From Mycoplasmopsis agalactiae PG2 (GTDB lineage Bacteria; Bacillota_I; Bacilli_A; Mycoplasmatales; Metamycoplasmataceae): a DNA stretch of 64,000 nucleotides. The position numbers and the translations under genes were made by a program. Under the pieces are notes generated by a model that had not been told where the DNA came from, did not search any database, and saw nothing but the letters and a program-made list of their open reading frames with translations. This document shows, one piece after another, positions 1 to 10,111 of the stretch; the stretch's first letter is position 1, and each line of letters starts with the position of its first letter. The stretch is taken from NCBI RefSeq assembly GCF_000063605.1, contig NC_009497.1, positions 558,001 through 622,000 on the forward strand, read 5' to 3'.

Positions 1-1509
1 GTTATTGTCTTTTAGCATAAATTTTCTTAGCTCTCAAGCACTAGAAAATTTAAATTTCATTGGATATTTAATACTATCAGGCAAATTAATAATTTTTTCT
101 CATAGTTCATTAGTTAAACTTGAACCTGCTTTATGAATAGGATTAATTAATCTGAGCGCATGATTAAATCTCTTGTCATTCGAAATCATTTGGATGTCAT
201 TAACAAAATTTATTTCATCATTTGTAATGATTCTTAGTGGTTTTAAATTATCAACTTCTTCGTAATTTTCTAAGTAGTCTAGATATTCTTTAATAGGCTC
301 ATAAAATGACTTTTTGTTCATATTTTTAGAATTAAGCATAAACAAGCAAAAGATTTTTAGTATTCCCATTCTGTTTCTAATAACTTCTAAAGCTGCCTTT
401 TTTTGTGAACAAACTATTGCTGTTTTTGAATATACTAAAACATTAGTTAGAATGTTAACTATTGTTTGACTTTTACCAGTTCCTGGAGGCCCTCAAATAA
501 TTGTGTTTTGGTTAAGTGAACTTGCAATAGCTCTATCTTGTGAATAATTAGTGGCTGCTATTTTAAAAAGGCTTGTTTTAGGATTAAACAAAATGTCGTT
601 TATCCTTTTTTTATAGATGTTTTTGTTAAATTCAACTTGCAAAATTTTGTTAAGCTCGTTGTTATTGATTATTTCAAGCATTCTGTTTCTAATATAGCCA
701 CCAGAAGGCTGAAAAAGTCCTAGAACTACTCCGCCAGCAAATTGTAATGATTCATTAATGATTTCTTCAGCACTTAAGGAATTAAATGAAGAATTTAAAT
801 TCACTTTAAGCTCATAAATTTGCCCTCAGAGCTCATGCAAATTTTTTATTAATTCTTTTATGCTTCAGTCACCATAATTGTCAGTCACTTCTAGGTCAAA
901 ACCTGCATTATTAAGTAAAAATAAAAGCTTTTCATTAGGCTTAATGTCGCCATTAGAAATCAAAAATGGTCTAGCATTTCTAATTTCTAAATACACTTCT
1001 TTAAAAAACAAAGGAGCATAAACGCTCTTGCCATCAATAGAAACTTGTACAAATAAAAAACCTAGATGCATAGGTCAAATGTTTGTTTCAGCGTTTATTT
1101 CGTTAGCTTTATTTAAAAATAACTTTCATTTGAGTGATTGTCGTTGAAAATTAGCCCTAATTTCATTGATTATTTTGTTTTTTGTAAAATGAAAATCTTT
1201 TTTAAGCTGGTTAAGCCTTTGCGTACTTAATTCATAGTTATTTTCTTCTAATATTGCAATGGTTTCGTCATAATCATTAGACTTTTCTAAAAGCTGACAA
1301 ACTCTGATTAAATTAACTTCCAAAATAGGAATATCAAAATTCTTATTCGAATAAATTAAATCAAAAGCTTCTGGACCAAAAAGGGAATAAAAATCAAAAC
1401 AATACTTGTTATTTACCTTAGTAAAAATTGCTTGATCAGATGGATTTACATCTAAAAGATTATTTAAAATGCTTTGGTATTGTTTAGTTTTATTATTTTT
1501 ATTTTCCAT
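1..1509 (-). CDS. Superfamily 1-type helicase/ATPase, partial (C-terminus off the window)
   Basis: One continuous reading frame with UGA as Trp, starting at ATG 1509 and running off the left edge; about 503 residues are visible. A Walker A motif, GPPGTGKSQT, lies near residues 339-348, directly after a segment typical of the large bacterial helicases with an AAA_11/AAA_12-like core. The 340 residues before it match nothing I recognise. The following AIVCSQKKAALEVIRNRM segment fits motif Ia of UvrD/Upf1-like helicases. The remaining helicase motifs would lie outside the window. Likely role is ATP-driven nucleic-acid remodelling, but the substrate cannot be told. No clear Shine-Dalgarno precedes the ATG. 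Family assignment is inference from Walker A and motif Ia. Confidence 0.75.
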
Positions 1510-1663
1510 AGTTTGTCCTTAATAATTTATTAATAGTGATATTATATATTTCTAAAAAAGCAATTATTCAATTTTGCTAATATTAATTGATTTTTGGATG
1601 ATTATTTGGTTGCAGTATTAATGAGTTAAAGGTGTATAAAATTTACCAAAACGCCTGTTTTAT

Positions 1664-1695
1664 AGGAAAATAAAAACAAAACCTGAGTTTTGTTT
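1664..1695 (-). terminator. Rho-independent terminator after the 1736-2392 gene
   Basis: Nine-base perfect stem (1674-1682 with 1687-1695) and a T-rich tail on the minus strand. It separates the membrane-protein gene from the helicase gene. Confidence 0.65.
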
Positions 1696-1735
1696 CTTTA
1701 TTTTATATTAGTTTCATAGTGTTGTGAATGCAAAA

Positions 1736-2392
1736 CTATTGCATTTCTAAAGTTTGCGCCCTAATGCTCCTGTTAACTCTTTTAACAGTAGCTAATTCAA
1801 TGCAAACTAGAATTAGTTGTGCTACAAGAATACCTGATAGTATTCAAATTAATCATTTGTTTATAAAAATAACTAAGTTACTGTTTGCAGCTGATTTGAT
1901 TACATTTTTAATCATAAAAGGCTCGAAGTATAATAATGCATATAATGCTGTTGCACCTGCAAATAGTAGCAGTGAAAATAAAGCGTATAGAATAAATGAT
2001 TTGCCTTTGAATAAATTAAAAATTCCGTAGGCAATAAGCACATGTAATAATCAAATTATTGACAAAATCAAGAAAAGCTGAGAACCAGCAAATGCTAATA
2101 TTATCAAAAGAATGTCAGCAATACCAAGATTAGATCATTTAGAAGCTAAAACTTGGAAGTATGCTTTATAAAAATGAACAAAAAATCCACCAGTTCCGTC
2201 CTCGGCTGTTGCAAAATTCATCTTAATGTTTGTTGCTGTTAGTTTTACATATCTAACAATTCATACAGTTGATTCAGATGAATTTGGTGCAAGAAAAACA
2301 TTAGCCATTAATGGAGAGGCTGCCATTAGTAAAAATATAGTAAGTACTATAAATCCTTTTACTCTAAATCTAACTTCTTTTTTCTTACTCAT
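1736..2392 (-). CDS. Conserved hypothetical membrane protein, 218 aa
   Basis: Frame runs from ATG 2392, with GAGGGA six bases upstream, to TAG at 1736. It begins with a basic stretch (MSKKKEVRFRVKG) and a hydrophobic segment ending near residue 30, which could be an uncleaved signal anchor. An extracytoplasmic stretch follows, then about four more hydrophobic segments (near residues 90-115, 118-135, 140-160 and 180-200). The tail is basic (KRVNRSIRAQ). No catalytic or transport motif is visible. It stands alone with its own terminator. Function unknown; an integral membrane protein is all that can be supported. Confidence 0.7.
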
Positions 2393-2451
2393 ATTCCCTC
2401 AATTATACTAATAACTAGTAATGTGTTTGTTGATAAATTAATTTAAGAAAA

Positions 2452-3210
2452 TTAAAAACCTCTAAGTTGGCTTAATTCTTTGTCATATTTATAAAGTCTT
2501 TCTTCATAAATTTTAGTTGAAAAAGGTACTGTCTCTTGTGCGTAAGCTCATAAAATAACTAAATAATTAACAAGCATTTTGTGTCTGAGCAAAAATAATT
2601 CATCATATTCGCCATATGAATCCAAAAATAACTTCTCTTGCTCTTTATTTAAGTTTGCACTTTCGATAAAGTAAGCTAATTCAAAATTTGAATCACCCAT
2701 AGTTGCATACTCTCAGTCGCAAATAAAGATTTTTTCTGTTTGATCCTGTAAAACAAGGTTAAAAGTTCATAAATCATTATGGCATGGAACATTTTTATTC
2801 ATGTTGCTTAAAGTTTTATTAATGTTACGGTAAAAATCATTTAAAGCTTTAATGTTTACGTTTTTTTCTTTTAAAACTTTACGATAATGCTTAACTCTAG
2901 CAGCATGATTTGATGGTGGAAAATTAAGCTTTGAATTATGAACAATATATAAAAGTTTAGCAATTTTTACTATATTTTCATTAGTTAATTCTGGTTCAGT
3001 GCCCTTAATAAATTCTCACTCTGTTTTTTCCTTATTCTCGTTTAATAATTTAGGTACAAAATCAAAATTAGCTAGTATTTTATAGTCAATTTTGTGATTA
3101 AACCCTGTATATACTTTTTCTTGTACAAAAATTCCATTAAGCAAATATGAGACATTAGTATGCCCCTTAGTAATAAATTGTTTTTCCTTAAAGCTTTCTT
3201 GATAATCCAT
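2452..3210 (-). CDS. APH/choline-kinase-like phosphotransferase, 252 aa
   Basis: Runs from ATG 3210 to TAA 2452. The catalytic part has the Brenner-type loop CHNDLWTFNLVL followed by the metal-binding ICDWEYA segment, as in the aminoglycoside phosphotransferase/choline kinase (LicA) superfamily. The N-terminal half has GHTNVSYLLNGIFVQEK, a nucleotide-binding sheet of this fold. A soluble kinase acting on a small alcohol such as choline, ethanolamine or a sugar is the likely role; the substrate is not readable. It is divergent to lepA and is a clear paralogue of the second domain of the fused kinase at 5168-6619, sharing the G-x-T-N-x-S-Y and G-F-N-H signatures. Not a proven antibiotic kinase. 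Confidence 0.8.
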
Positions 3211-3287
3211 AATTTATAACTATACTATATAATTAATTTATTTAAAAATATTTTATTTTTCTACATTTACAAAATGACGGTAACAAT

Positions 3288-5081
3288 ATGGACAAGAGCA
3301 AGATTAGAAATTTTTCAATAATAGCACACATAGATCATGGTAAAAGTACACTTGCTGACAGAATTTTAGAATTAACAAATACAGTGGCTGCTAGAGATTT
3401 AGAGGAGCAGTTTTTAGACCAAATGGATTTAGAAAGAGAAAGAGGAATCACAATTAAGCTTAATGCTGTTCAAATTAAGTATAAGGATTACACTTTCCAT
3501 CTAATTGATACTCCTGGACATGTCGACTTTACTTATGAAGTTTCTAGATCATTAGCTGCTTCTGAAGGTGCTTTGTTACTAGTTGATGCTACTCAAGGCA
3601 TTGAAGCTCAGACTCTTGCCAATGTTTATCTAGCTTTAGAAAATAATTTAGAAATTATTCCAATAATTAATAAAATTGATCTCCCTTCTGCTAATGTTGA
3701 AAAAACAAAAGAGGAAATTGAAAATGTTATTGGCATTCCAGCTGATAATGCCGTGTGTGTCAGTGCAAAAACTGGGCTAAACTGCGAAAAAGTTTTAGAC
3801 GCAATAGTTGATTATGTTCCTGCGCCAAAAGATGCTGATGATAATAAACCACTAAAAGCATTGATTTTTGATTCATATTTTGATGAATACCGTGGTGTTA
3901 TTATGCTTATTAGAGTTTTTCAAGGCAAGCTAAAAGTTGGCGATGATTTTAAGTTTATGTCAAATAATGCTAACTATCATGTTATTGAGCTAGGTGTAAG
4001 AAATCCTAAAGAAACTAAAAAAGAATATTTAGAAGCTGGCGAAGTAGGTTATGTTGCTGCCACAATTAGAGATGCTAAAGAAGTACATGTTGGTGATACT
4101 ATTACTTTAGTTGAAAATCCTGCACTAGAACCTCTACCAGGCTATAAACGTAAAAAGCCTGTGCTTTTTACAGGATTTTATCCTATTGATACAAGAGACT
4201 ATGCCGAACTTAAAAAGAGCTTAGATAAAATTTCACTAAGCGATAGCTCACTAACTTGAGAGCAAGAAACCTCTAAAGCTCTAGGCTTTGGCTTTAGAGT
4301 TGGTTTTCTAGGTATGCTCCATATGGATGTTATTCAAGAGAGACTAAGCAGAGAATACAAAGTGGGAATTATTGCTACTAGTCCTAGTGTTGAATATAAA
4401 GTTGTTAAAACTAATGGCACATTTGAAATGATTTCTAACCCATCATTAATGCCAGATAGAACATACATAGATCATATTGAAGAGCCTTATATTGAAGCTA
4501 CAATAATCTTGCCTAATGAATACATCGGTAACATTATGGACTTGTGCCAAAATAAACGTGGAATTTATAAGTCTTTAGACTACATTGACGATTCTAGAAG
4601 CAGATTAATTTATGAAATGCCTTTAGGTGAAATTGTTTTTGATTTCTTTGATAAAATGAAGAGCTTAAGTAAGGGATATGCTTCATTTGAATATGACCTA
4701 ATAGGCTATAAAACAAGCGATTTAGTAAAAGTAGACATACTATTAAACGGCGACAAAATAGATGCTTTTTCAATCATTACTCATAAAGATTCAGCTTATG
4801 AAAAGTCTAGAGATCTAACCAAAAGATTAAAAGATGCTATCCCTAGACAAAATTTTGAAGTGCCTGTGCAAGCTACAATTGGCGGAAAAATTATTGCTCG
4901 TGAAACAATTAAAGCTTTTAGAAAAGATGTTACTCACAAATTGCATGCTTCAGACATAAGTAGATACAAAAAGCTTTTGGAAAAACAAAAAGCCGGTAAG
5001 AAAAAGATGAAGATGTTAGGCTCAGTAGAAGTGCCTCAAGAAGCATTTTTAGACATTTTAAAAACTAATGTTGATAAATAG
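3288..5081 (+). CDS. lepA: Elongation factor 4 (LepA), 597 aa
   Basis: Ribosomal back-translocase/assembly GTPase of the EF-G superfamily. G1 is AHIDHGKST (residues 13-21), G3 is DTPGHVDF (about 74-81) and G4 is NKID (about 128-131). It lacks the EF-G domain IV and ends with the LepA-specific basic C-terminal domain ([20 protein letters not shown], then KKKMKMLG). Length is standard for the family. One internal UGA Trp codon near 4258 splits it under the standard code. The start is ATG 3288; an ATG at 3274 is out of frame, and the SD is weak. The gene is flanked by two related kinase genes with no obvious functional link and is followed by a good terminator. Confidence 0.97.
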
Positions 5082-5109
5082 ACTGCAAAACATTGCAGTT
5101 TTTATTTTA
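5082..5109 (+). terminator. Rho-independent terminator after lepA
   Basis: ACTGCAA stem paired with TTGCAGT, then a TTTTATTTT tail, starting immediately after the lepA stop codon. Confidence 0.8.
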
Positions 5110-5167
5110 CAAACTAGAATTCATCATTAATTATTCATTGCAATATTAAATATATAATTAAGTTGCT

Positions 5168-6619
5168 ATGAATGAATATGAGTTTTTAGAATCTAGAATT
5201 GAAAAGGATTTACTTAACAAACTTTCTAACATAAAGTTTTATTACAAAGGCTTTCATAATTACACTTTTAAGGTTGATTATGAGGGCAAAACATGCCAAT
5301 TAAGAGTTCCTATTACTAATTTAGTAGATCATCAGGTTGAATCATTATTTATGGATAAGTTGCCTGGCGTTTATTACTATAAAAAAGGCGTATTAGTCAG
5401 AAAATGATTTGAAGGGAAAACATTAGAGAAGGTCAATTTAACCCTAAAAGTACAAAAGGCTGTTATAGACAAAATTAAAGAGTTTCATAAAATTGAAATA
5501 GATCTTCCTGCAATTGACCTTTTTTACTATGGAAAAGGAAGCAAAAAGTATCAGACATATGTAGAAAAATACAATAATGATGCTCCTTTAGTTACCTGTC
5601 ACTGTGATTTAAACCTCAAAAACATTTTAATAAATGAAAAAAATGAAGTTGAGCTAATTGATTTTGAGTGAGTTAGAAAAGCAAACCCACTTTTTGATGT
5701 TATGTCATTGATTCATATGAATTTTGACTCAAACTTAGTAAAAAAAGAGTTTAAAATTTCCCAAAATAAGTATAAAGAAGCCTTATATGTATGTAATGAA
5801 TTTTCAAGAATGTCTTATGAACATATTTATAAAGATCTTTTACTAGATGAAAATAAAACTCAATTACATGAAGGATATACAAACTTATCCTATGTTAAAA
5901 ATGATTTATTTATTCAAAAAAAACAAAAAAATGGTTTTAATCATTTAAATAAATTAGAAAAATTTAGCAATCTTGGCATAACTGAAAATGTTATATATGA
6001 AGATGATGAAGTTATTGTCAGACATTTTATTAATAAAATCCCAATTGACTTTCAAAACAGCCATATTCGGCTAAAAATTGCTCAAAAACTTGCCACACTT
6101 CATAGTTCAAAAATCAAACTTATTAAAAATCAAATTGCTAAAAGAATTAATTTTTATTACAAAGCAAATAAAGACCACGAACTGTTTAATAAAACATTTA
6201 GTACTGAAGTAAAAAGTAAGATCCTAGAAGCAGCTAAATTACTAAAAAATGAAATTCCAAGCCACAATGATTTAAATCGTGAAAATATTTTATTGGCAAA
6301 TAACAATGAAATAATGTTTATCGATTTTGAATATTCATCACAAAACTCAAAATACTTTGATATTGCCTATCACTGCAGCGACCTTGATTATTCTGTTGAT
6401 GATGAAAAAATGTTTATTAATGAATATTTAAAACACACAAAATTTGATTTTGACTATGATGATTATTATGCTACTAAAGCAATAGTGTGTTTATACGGCA
6501 TAAGTTGGTCTTTAACTTACAATCCTGATTTTGACTTTGCTTGATTAGTCAAGCATGTTTTAAACAACATAAATTATATTGATAAATTTTTACAAAAGCA
6601 CTGTAAAACAGGCAAATAA
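5168..6619 (+). CDS. Fused double APH/choline-kinase-like protein, 483 aa
   Basis: One frame with UGA as Trp, from ATG 5168 to TAA 6619. It holds two copies of a phosphotransferase fold in tandem. Domain 1 (about residues 1-190) has VTCHCDLNLKNILI and ELIDFEWVRK. Domain 2 (about 229-483) has PSHNDLNRENILL and MFIDFEYSSQ. Both therefore keep the HxD catalytic loop, the Asn and the metal-binding Asp. Domain 2 resembles the separate 252-residue protein at 2452-3210 (EGYTNLSYV and GFNHLNK against GHTNVSYL and GFNHKID). Such enzymes phosphorylate choline, ethanolamine or sugars; a role in phosphorylated surface glycolipids is possible but not shown. Its own promoter is likely (TATATAATT about 15 bases before the ATG). 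Confidence 0.8.
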
Positions 6620-6656
6620 GTCATTTTTCTATAATTCCACAACCTTTGCCAATGTA

Positions 6657-6684
6657 TTGCATTGTACAAGGTATTTAATATAAT
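6657..6684 (+). promoter_or_regulatory. Probable sigma-70-type promoter for the nitroreductase
   Basis: TTGCAT (6657-6662), 16-base spacer, TATAAT (6679-6684), 22 bases before the GTG start codon. Confidence 0.55.
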
Positions 6685-6706
6685 TGAAATATTTAGGGGG
6701 GTATGT

Positions 6707-7438
6707 GTGGATTTTATTACAAAAATTAAAAACAGATATTCAGTAAGAAGCTTTGATCCAGATAAAAAAATTCCTGAAGAAGACTATAAAAAAATAATTG
6801 ATGTAGTTAACTCTGCTCCTACATCATCAAACTGACACTCATCTAGTGTTGTCATAATAAAAGACAAAGAATTGTTAGAAAAGATCTCAGAATTTAGACC
6901 TTTTACAAAGCATTTAAAAGATGCTCAATTCTTTATGGTTTTTATTGCTGACTTTAACAGAATGAATCTAGCTCAAAAAGCATTTCCTGAATATAAATAC
7001 AATAATCACTCATCAGAAGCATACACAATAGCTGTTGGGGATGCGTTTATTCAATCTACAATGGCTCAAGATGCTGCTGTTGAATTAGGCCTATCTACCT
7101 GTTTTATAGGTGGAGCCAGAGTTATGGTTCAATTCTTAATTGACATATTAGGCATTAAAGGGCAAGCCTTTCCAGTCGTTGGACTTGCAGTTGGCTATGA
7201 AAAAGGAAAAGGTACTGTAAGACCTAAATTAAATAGAGTTTTTGAAGATAAATATGATTATGAAAGAATTAAGCAAGATGTATCTGAATATGACAAAACA
7301 TTAGTTGACTTCTTTGAGAAAATTTCACCTGACAAAAAAGCTTGATCATACCAAGAAGCAACTGTTAAGTCTGCTTCTGGATATGCATTTGATACTGAAT
7401 TAATTGAAAATATTTGAGATATAAAGTTGCAAAAGTAA
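6707..7438 (+). CDS. Nitroreductase-family FMN oxidoreductase, 243 aa
   Basis: The start is taken as GTG 6707 because an AGGGGGG Shine-Dalgarno ends five bases before it and the nearby ATG at 6703 is out of frame. The N-terminus (DFITKIKNRYSVRSFDP) is the classic nitroreductase opening, with the R-Y-S-x-R FMN-phosphate contact. SAPTSSNWHSS is the second FMN motif. The C-terminal half has LGLSTCFIGG and FPVVGLAVGYEKGKGTVRPKLNR, as in NfsA/FRP-like NADPH-flavin oxidoreductases. It is expected to be a soluble FMN enzyme reducing quinones, nitro compounds or flavins with NAD(P)H. Monocistronic, with a promoter in front and a hairpin terminator behind. The physiological substrate cannot be read. 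Confidence 0.9.
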
Positions 7439-7456
7439 CAATAAAATAAAACTCCT

Positions 7457-7494
7457 AATAATAGCTATTTCTTAATAGCTATTATTATTTTTAT
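7457..7494 (+). terminator. Rho-independent terminator after the nitroreductase
   Basis: Thirteen-base perfect stem (7457-7469 with 7474-7486), four-base loop and a T-rich tail. Confidence 0.8.
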
Positions 7495-7521
7495 GATAAT
7501 TTAACTTATAAAAGGAAGCAT

Positions 7522-8316
7522 ATGAAAAACGCTGTTTATGACTATGATGTAGTCTTTAAGGACAATAATAATCCAAATGAAAACATTGTTTTCTGTCACG
7601 GATTTAACTCTTCACCAAAAACTTTTAAAACATTTGAAAAATACTGAACAAAGAGCAATTATTATGCATTGCAGTTTCCAGGAAATAATAATGTAGAACC
7701 AATTAATAATCATGAAGTTTCAGTCCCACAGTTTGCTAAATTAGTAGTTGATTTTGTAGAAAAAAATAACTTAAAAAACGTTACATTAATCGGACATTCA
7801 ATGGGTGGGGGCACAATTTCGCTAGCTTATAAATTAAAGCCTGAATTATTTAAAAAAATGGTTTATATTGCGCCCATGAATAAAACTTCATTAGCTTTAG
7901 CTGATGATTACAGAAAAGACTATTTTCCTAAAACATTTGATGACTTTTTAGCGTTTTTAAAATAATTATACTATGACACAAGCACTTTTACATCAAATAG
8001 CGAATGGATGAAAAATGCAAAAAAGAATTTTGACGCAAATGACTATAATAATGAGACAATTGTCAAACTTGGTGAATCATTGCCAGTTTTAGAATTGCAT
8101 AATCAAATTGAGCAAGGCTTAGATTCAATTAACGTTCCAACTATCTTAATTTTAGGCGAAAAAGATGGAGTTATAAGAAGAGAAGAATGCATAGCATACT
8201 TTAAAGAACATGTAAAAAATGTTGAAACAGTTTATATTCCAAAAACTGGCCATATGATGTTTGAAGAAAACTGAGAAGAGTTCATTAAGATCCTAGAATC
8301 ATTTTTAGATAAATAA
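7522..8316 (+). pseudogene. Alpha/beta hydrolase interrupted by an in-frame TAA
   Basis: Begins at ATG 7522 behind AAAGGAAG and would encode 264 residues ending at TAA 8316, but codon 148 (7963-7965) is TAA. The same frame resumes at once and stays open to the end. The first part has HGFNSSP (oxyanion region) and the nucleophile elbow GHSMGGG. The Asp (LGEKDGV) and His (KTGHMMF) of the triad lie after the stop. A terminated product would therefore lack two catalytic residues. The full protein would be a lipase/esterase-like or RBBP9-like serine hydrolase. ATG 8008 could restart a C-terminal piece. A CAA or AAA to TAA change is the simplest origin; a sequencing error cannot be excluded. Confidence 0.8.
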
Positions 8317-8320
8317 ATTT

Positions 8321-8352
8321 AAAAGCTTGGCTTTTATTTTTTTATTTTCTTA
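8321..8352 (+). terminator. Rho-independent terminator after the hydrolase
   Basis: AAAAGC stem, TTG loop, GCTTTT and a long T/A tail just after the stop codon. Confidence 0.7.
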
Positions 8353-8395
8353 ATGATTATTTATTCGATATATATATTATTTCTATAGTTTTTAA

Positions 8396-8401
8396 TATAA
8401 T
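8396..8401 (+). promoter_or_regulatory. Probable -10 box of the glycosyltransferase gene
   Basis: TATAAT 40 bases before the ATG at 8441; no convincing -35 hexamer is seen. Confidence 0.4.
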
Positions 8402-8440
8402 TGCTAAACTGCTTATTTAGTAATGGAGATTTTGGAAGCA

Positions 8441-10041
8441 ATGAAAAAGAAACAAAATGTGTTTATCTTTGTGATAATCATTTGACTTATATTATGTTCG
8501 GCAATAATAGTGCCACTAATTCTAAAGTTCATAAATCTATTCACTGTTCCAAATAACTATTCTTTAGCTATTAAAATTGTAATTGTAATATTGCTTATTG
8601 CAAATGCGCTTATCTTCTGTTTTTTCTGACTAAAGTCAACAAAAGATATGGTGTTTTCGCTAACTTTTTTATTTTCAAGGAAAAAGCTTGCTAAAAAATT
8701 TACGCCAATTATTAACTCAAGCTTAAGTGATGAGTTTAAAAATAAAAGAGTTGTACTGCTTTATTGCACATGTGATGACTTTCATGAAGAATCATTATTA
8801 AGTTCAATGAAGCAAGACTATTACAACTATGAAACAGTCATTTTGGATGATAGCAAAAGTGAGGAATACAAAAAAAGAGTTGATGAATTTGCTAAGGAAC
8901 ATGGCCTAAGAGTTGTAAGAAGAGAAAATAAAGAAGGCTTTAAGGCCGGTAATCTAAACAACTATTTAAGAAACAATGATGATTATGACTACTTTGTAGT
9001 TTTAGATAGCGATGAAGTGCTTCCAAATGATTTTATTACTCAGTCACTAAAATACTTTCAATTTAATAATAAAATTGGTGCTTTGCAAGCTTATCATATT
9101 AATAAAACAAAAATGAATGGGGGGGGAACTTATTCCAATACTTGCTCTCTGTCTCATCTAATGTTTCATCTTTAGACAATCACTATATGCGCCAACTTTA
9201 TGGAGAAAATTCATTGCTTGGCCATGGTATGATAATTAGCAAAGAAGTTTATCGCCAAACTAATGGATTCCCTCATATCCTAGTTGAGGATACATCTATG
9301 AGTGCTGAAATAAGAGCACTTGGTTATGATGTTGTTTATGCGCCCAATATTGTTTGCTATGAAGATTTTCCAAATGATTATATAGCCTTGAAAAAAAGAC
9401 AATGTAGATGAACTGCAGGTAATGTTCAATATATTAAAAAGTATGCTAAGAAAAATAGGAAATCTAACTATAGATGATTTGAAAGAATTGACTTAGTTCT
9501 AAATCACTATTCACTGCCACTCATTCCTGTTTTTGCCATGATTTTCTTAATCAATTTCCTAATTATTGGCTTTTTAGGCTTTAGAATAAGCCCTAGAGAA
9601 CTAATTTTTGTCATCATATGAATTTCATTTTTAATAGGTACATTATTACTTAGTGCACTGCACTTATCAAAGAGCAGGAACATTTTATTAGCAATACCAG
9701 TGTTTTTGATGACCACAATTGTTTATACAGCTATGAATATATCTTTAGTTGTTGCAGTTATTAATGGTTTATTTAATAAAAAACTTAAGTTTATTGTTAC
9801 ACCAAAAGAATCTAAAAAAATTCCTTTTAAATACCTACTTCTTCATTCAATAGTTCCTTTCTTATTTGGAGCAGCCGTTTTAGTTGCTACATACTTTTCA
9901 TGAGGAACAGTTGTGCCAACTTTAATTGTTTCAATTCCTTGTTTACTATTCCCTATTGTTATAACTTTTTCAAATATCTCATTAACCAAAAAGCCTGCAA
10001 AACAGAAACCAAAGGCAAAAGTAAGTGCACAACAAAAATAA
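8441..10041 (+). CDS. gsmA: Processive family-2 glycosyltransferase (glucan-synthase-like) with an out-of-frame G8 tract
   Basis: Starts at ATG 8441. Two N-terminal membrane helices precede a GT2 catalytic domain with VVLDSDEVL (DxD) in the first frame. After eight consecutive G (9119-9126) the frame is lost and meets TAG at 9175. The rest of the enzyme continues in another frame to TAA 10041: NLFQYLLSVSSN, GHGMIISKEVY, VEDTSMSAEIRALGYDVVYA, the processive QxxRW motif (KKRQCRW), then about five membrane helices. Nine or six G would join both halves into a protein of about 533 residues. The layout matches synthases such as cellulose or curdlan synthase and GsmA, the phase-variable beta-(1->6)-glucan synthase reported for M. 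agalactiae; the symbol rests on that recollection. As read here the gene is OFF. Confidence 0.85.
9119..9126 (+). repeat. Homopolymeric G8 tract (phase-variation switch)
   Basis: Eight consecutive G inside the coding region of an otherwise AT-rich gene, exactly at the point where the reading frame breaks. Slipped-strand mispairing here would turn the enzyme on or off. Confidence 0.85.
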
Positions 10042-10088
10042 GTAAGCTGTTATGCTTAATACAAAATGACAGCTTACTTATTTTTTAT
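10041..10088. terminator. Bidirectional terminator between the glycosyltransferase gene and argS
   Basis: Ten-base perfect stem AGTAAGCTGT (10041-10050) with 10069-10078. There is a T-run on the plus strand and a T-rich tail on the minus strand, serving the two convergent genes. Confidence 0.8.
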
Positions 10089-10111
10089 ATATCATCAAAT
10101 TTTAAAACCAA

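Noticed and set aside
2452-6619. Antibiotic (aminoglycoside) resistance kinases
   Set aside because: The superfamily fold is shared, but motifs and context fit choline/ethanolamine-type kinases at least as well; no resistance claim can be made.
9119-9126. Programmed ribosomal frameshift at the G tract
   Set aside because: No slippery heptamer plus downstream structure is evident, and homopolymer length change is the simpler, known mechanism for this gene type.
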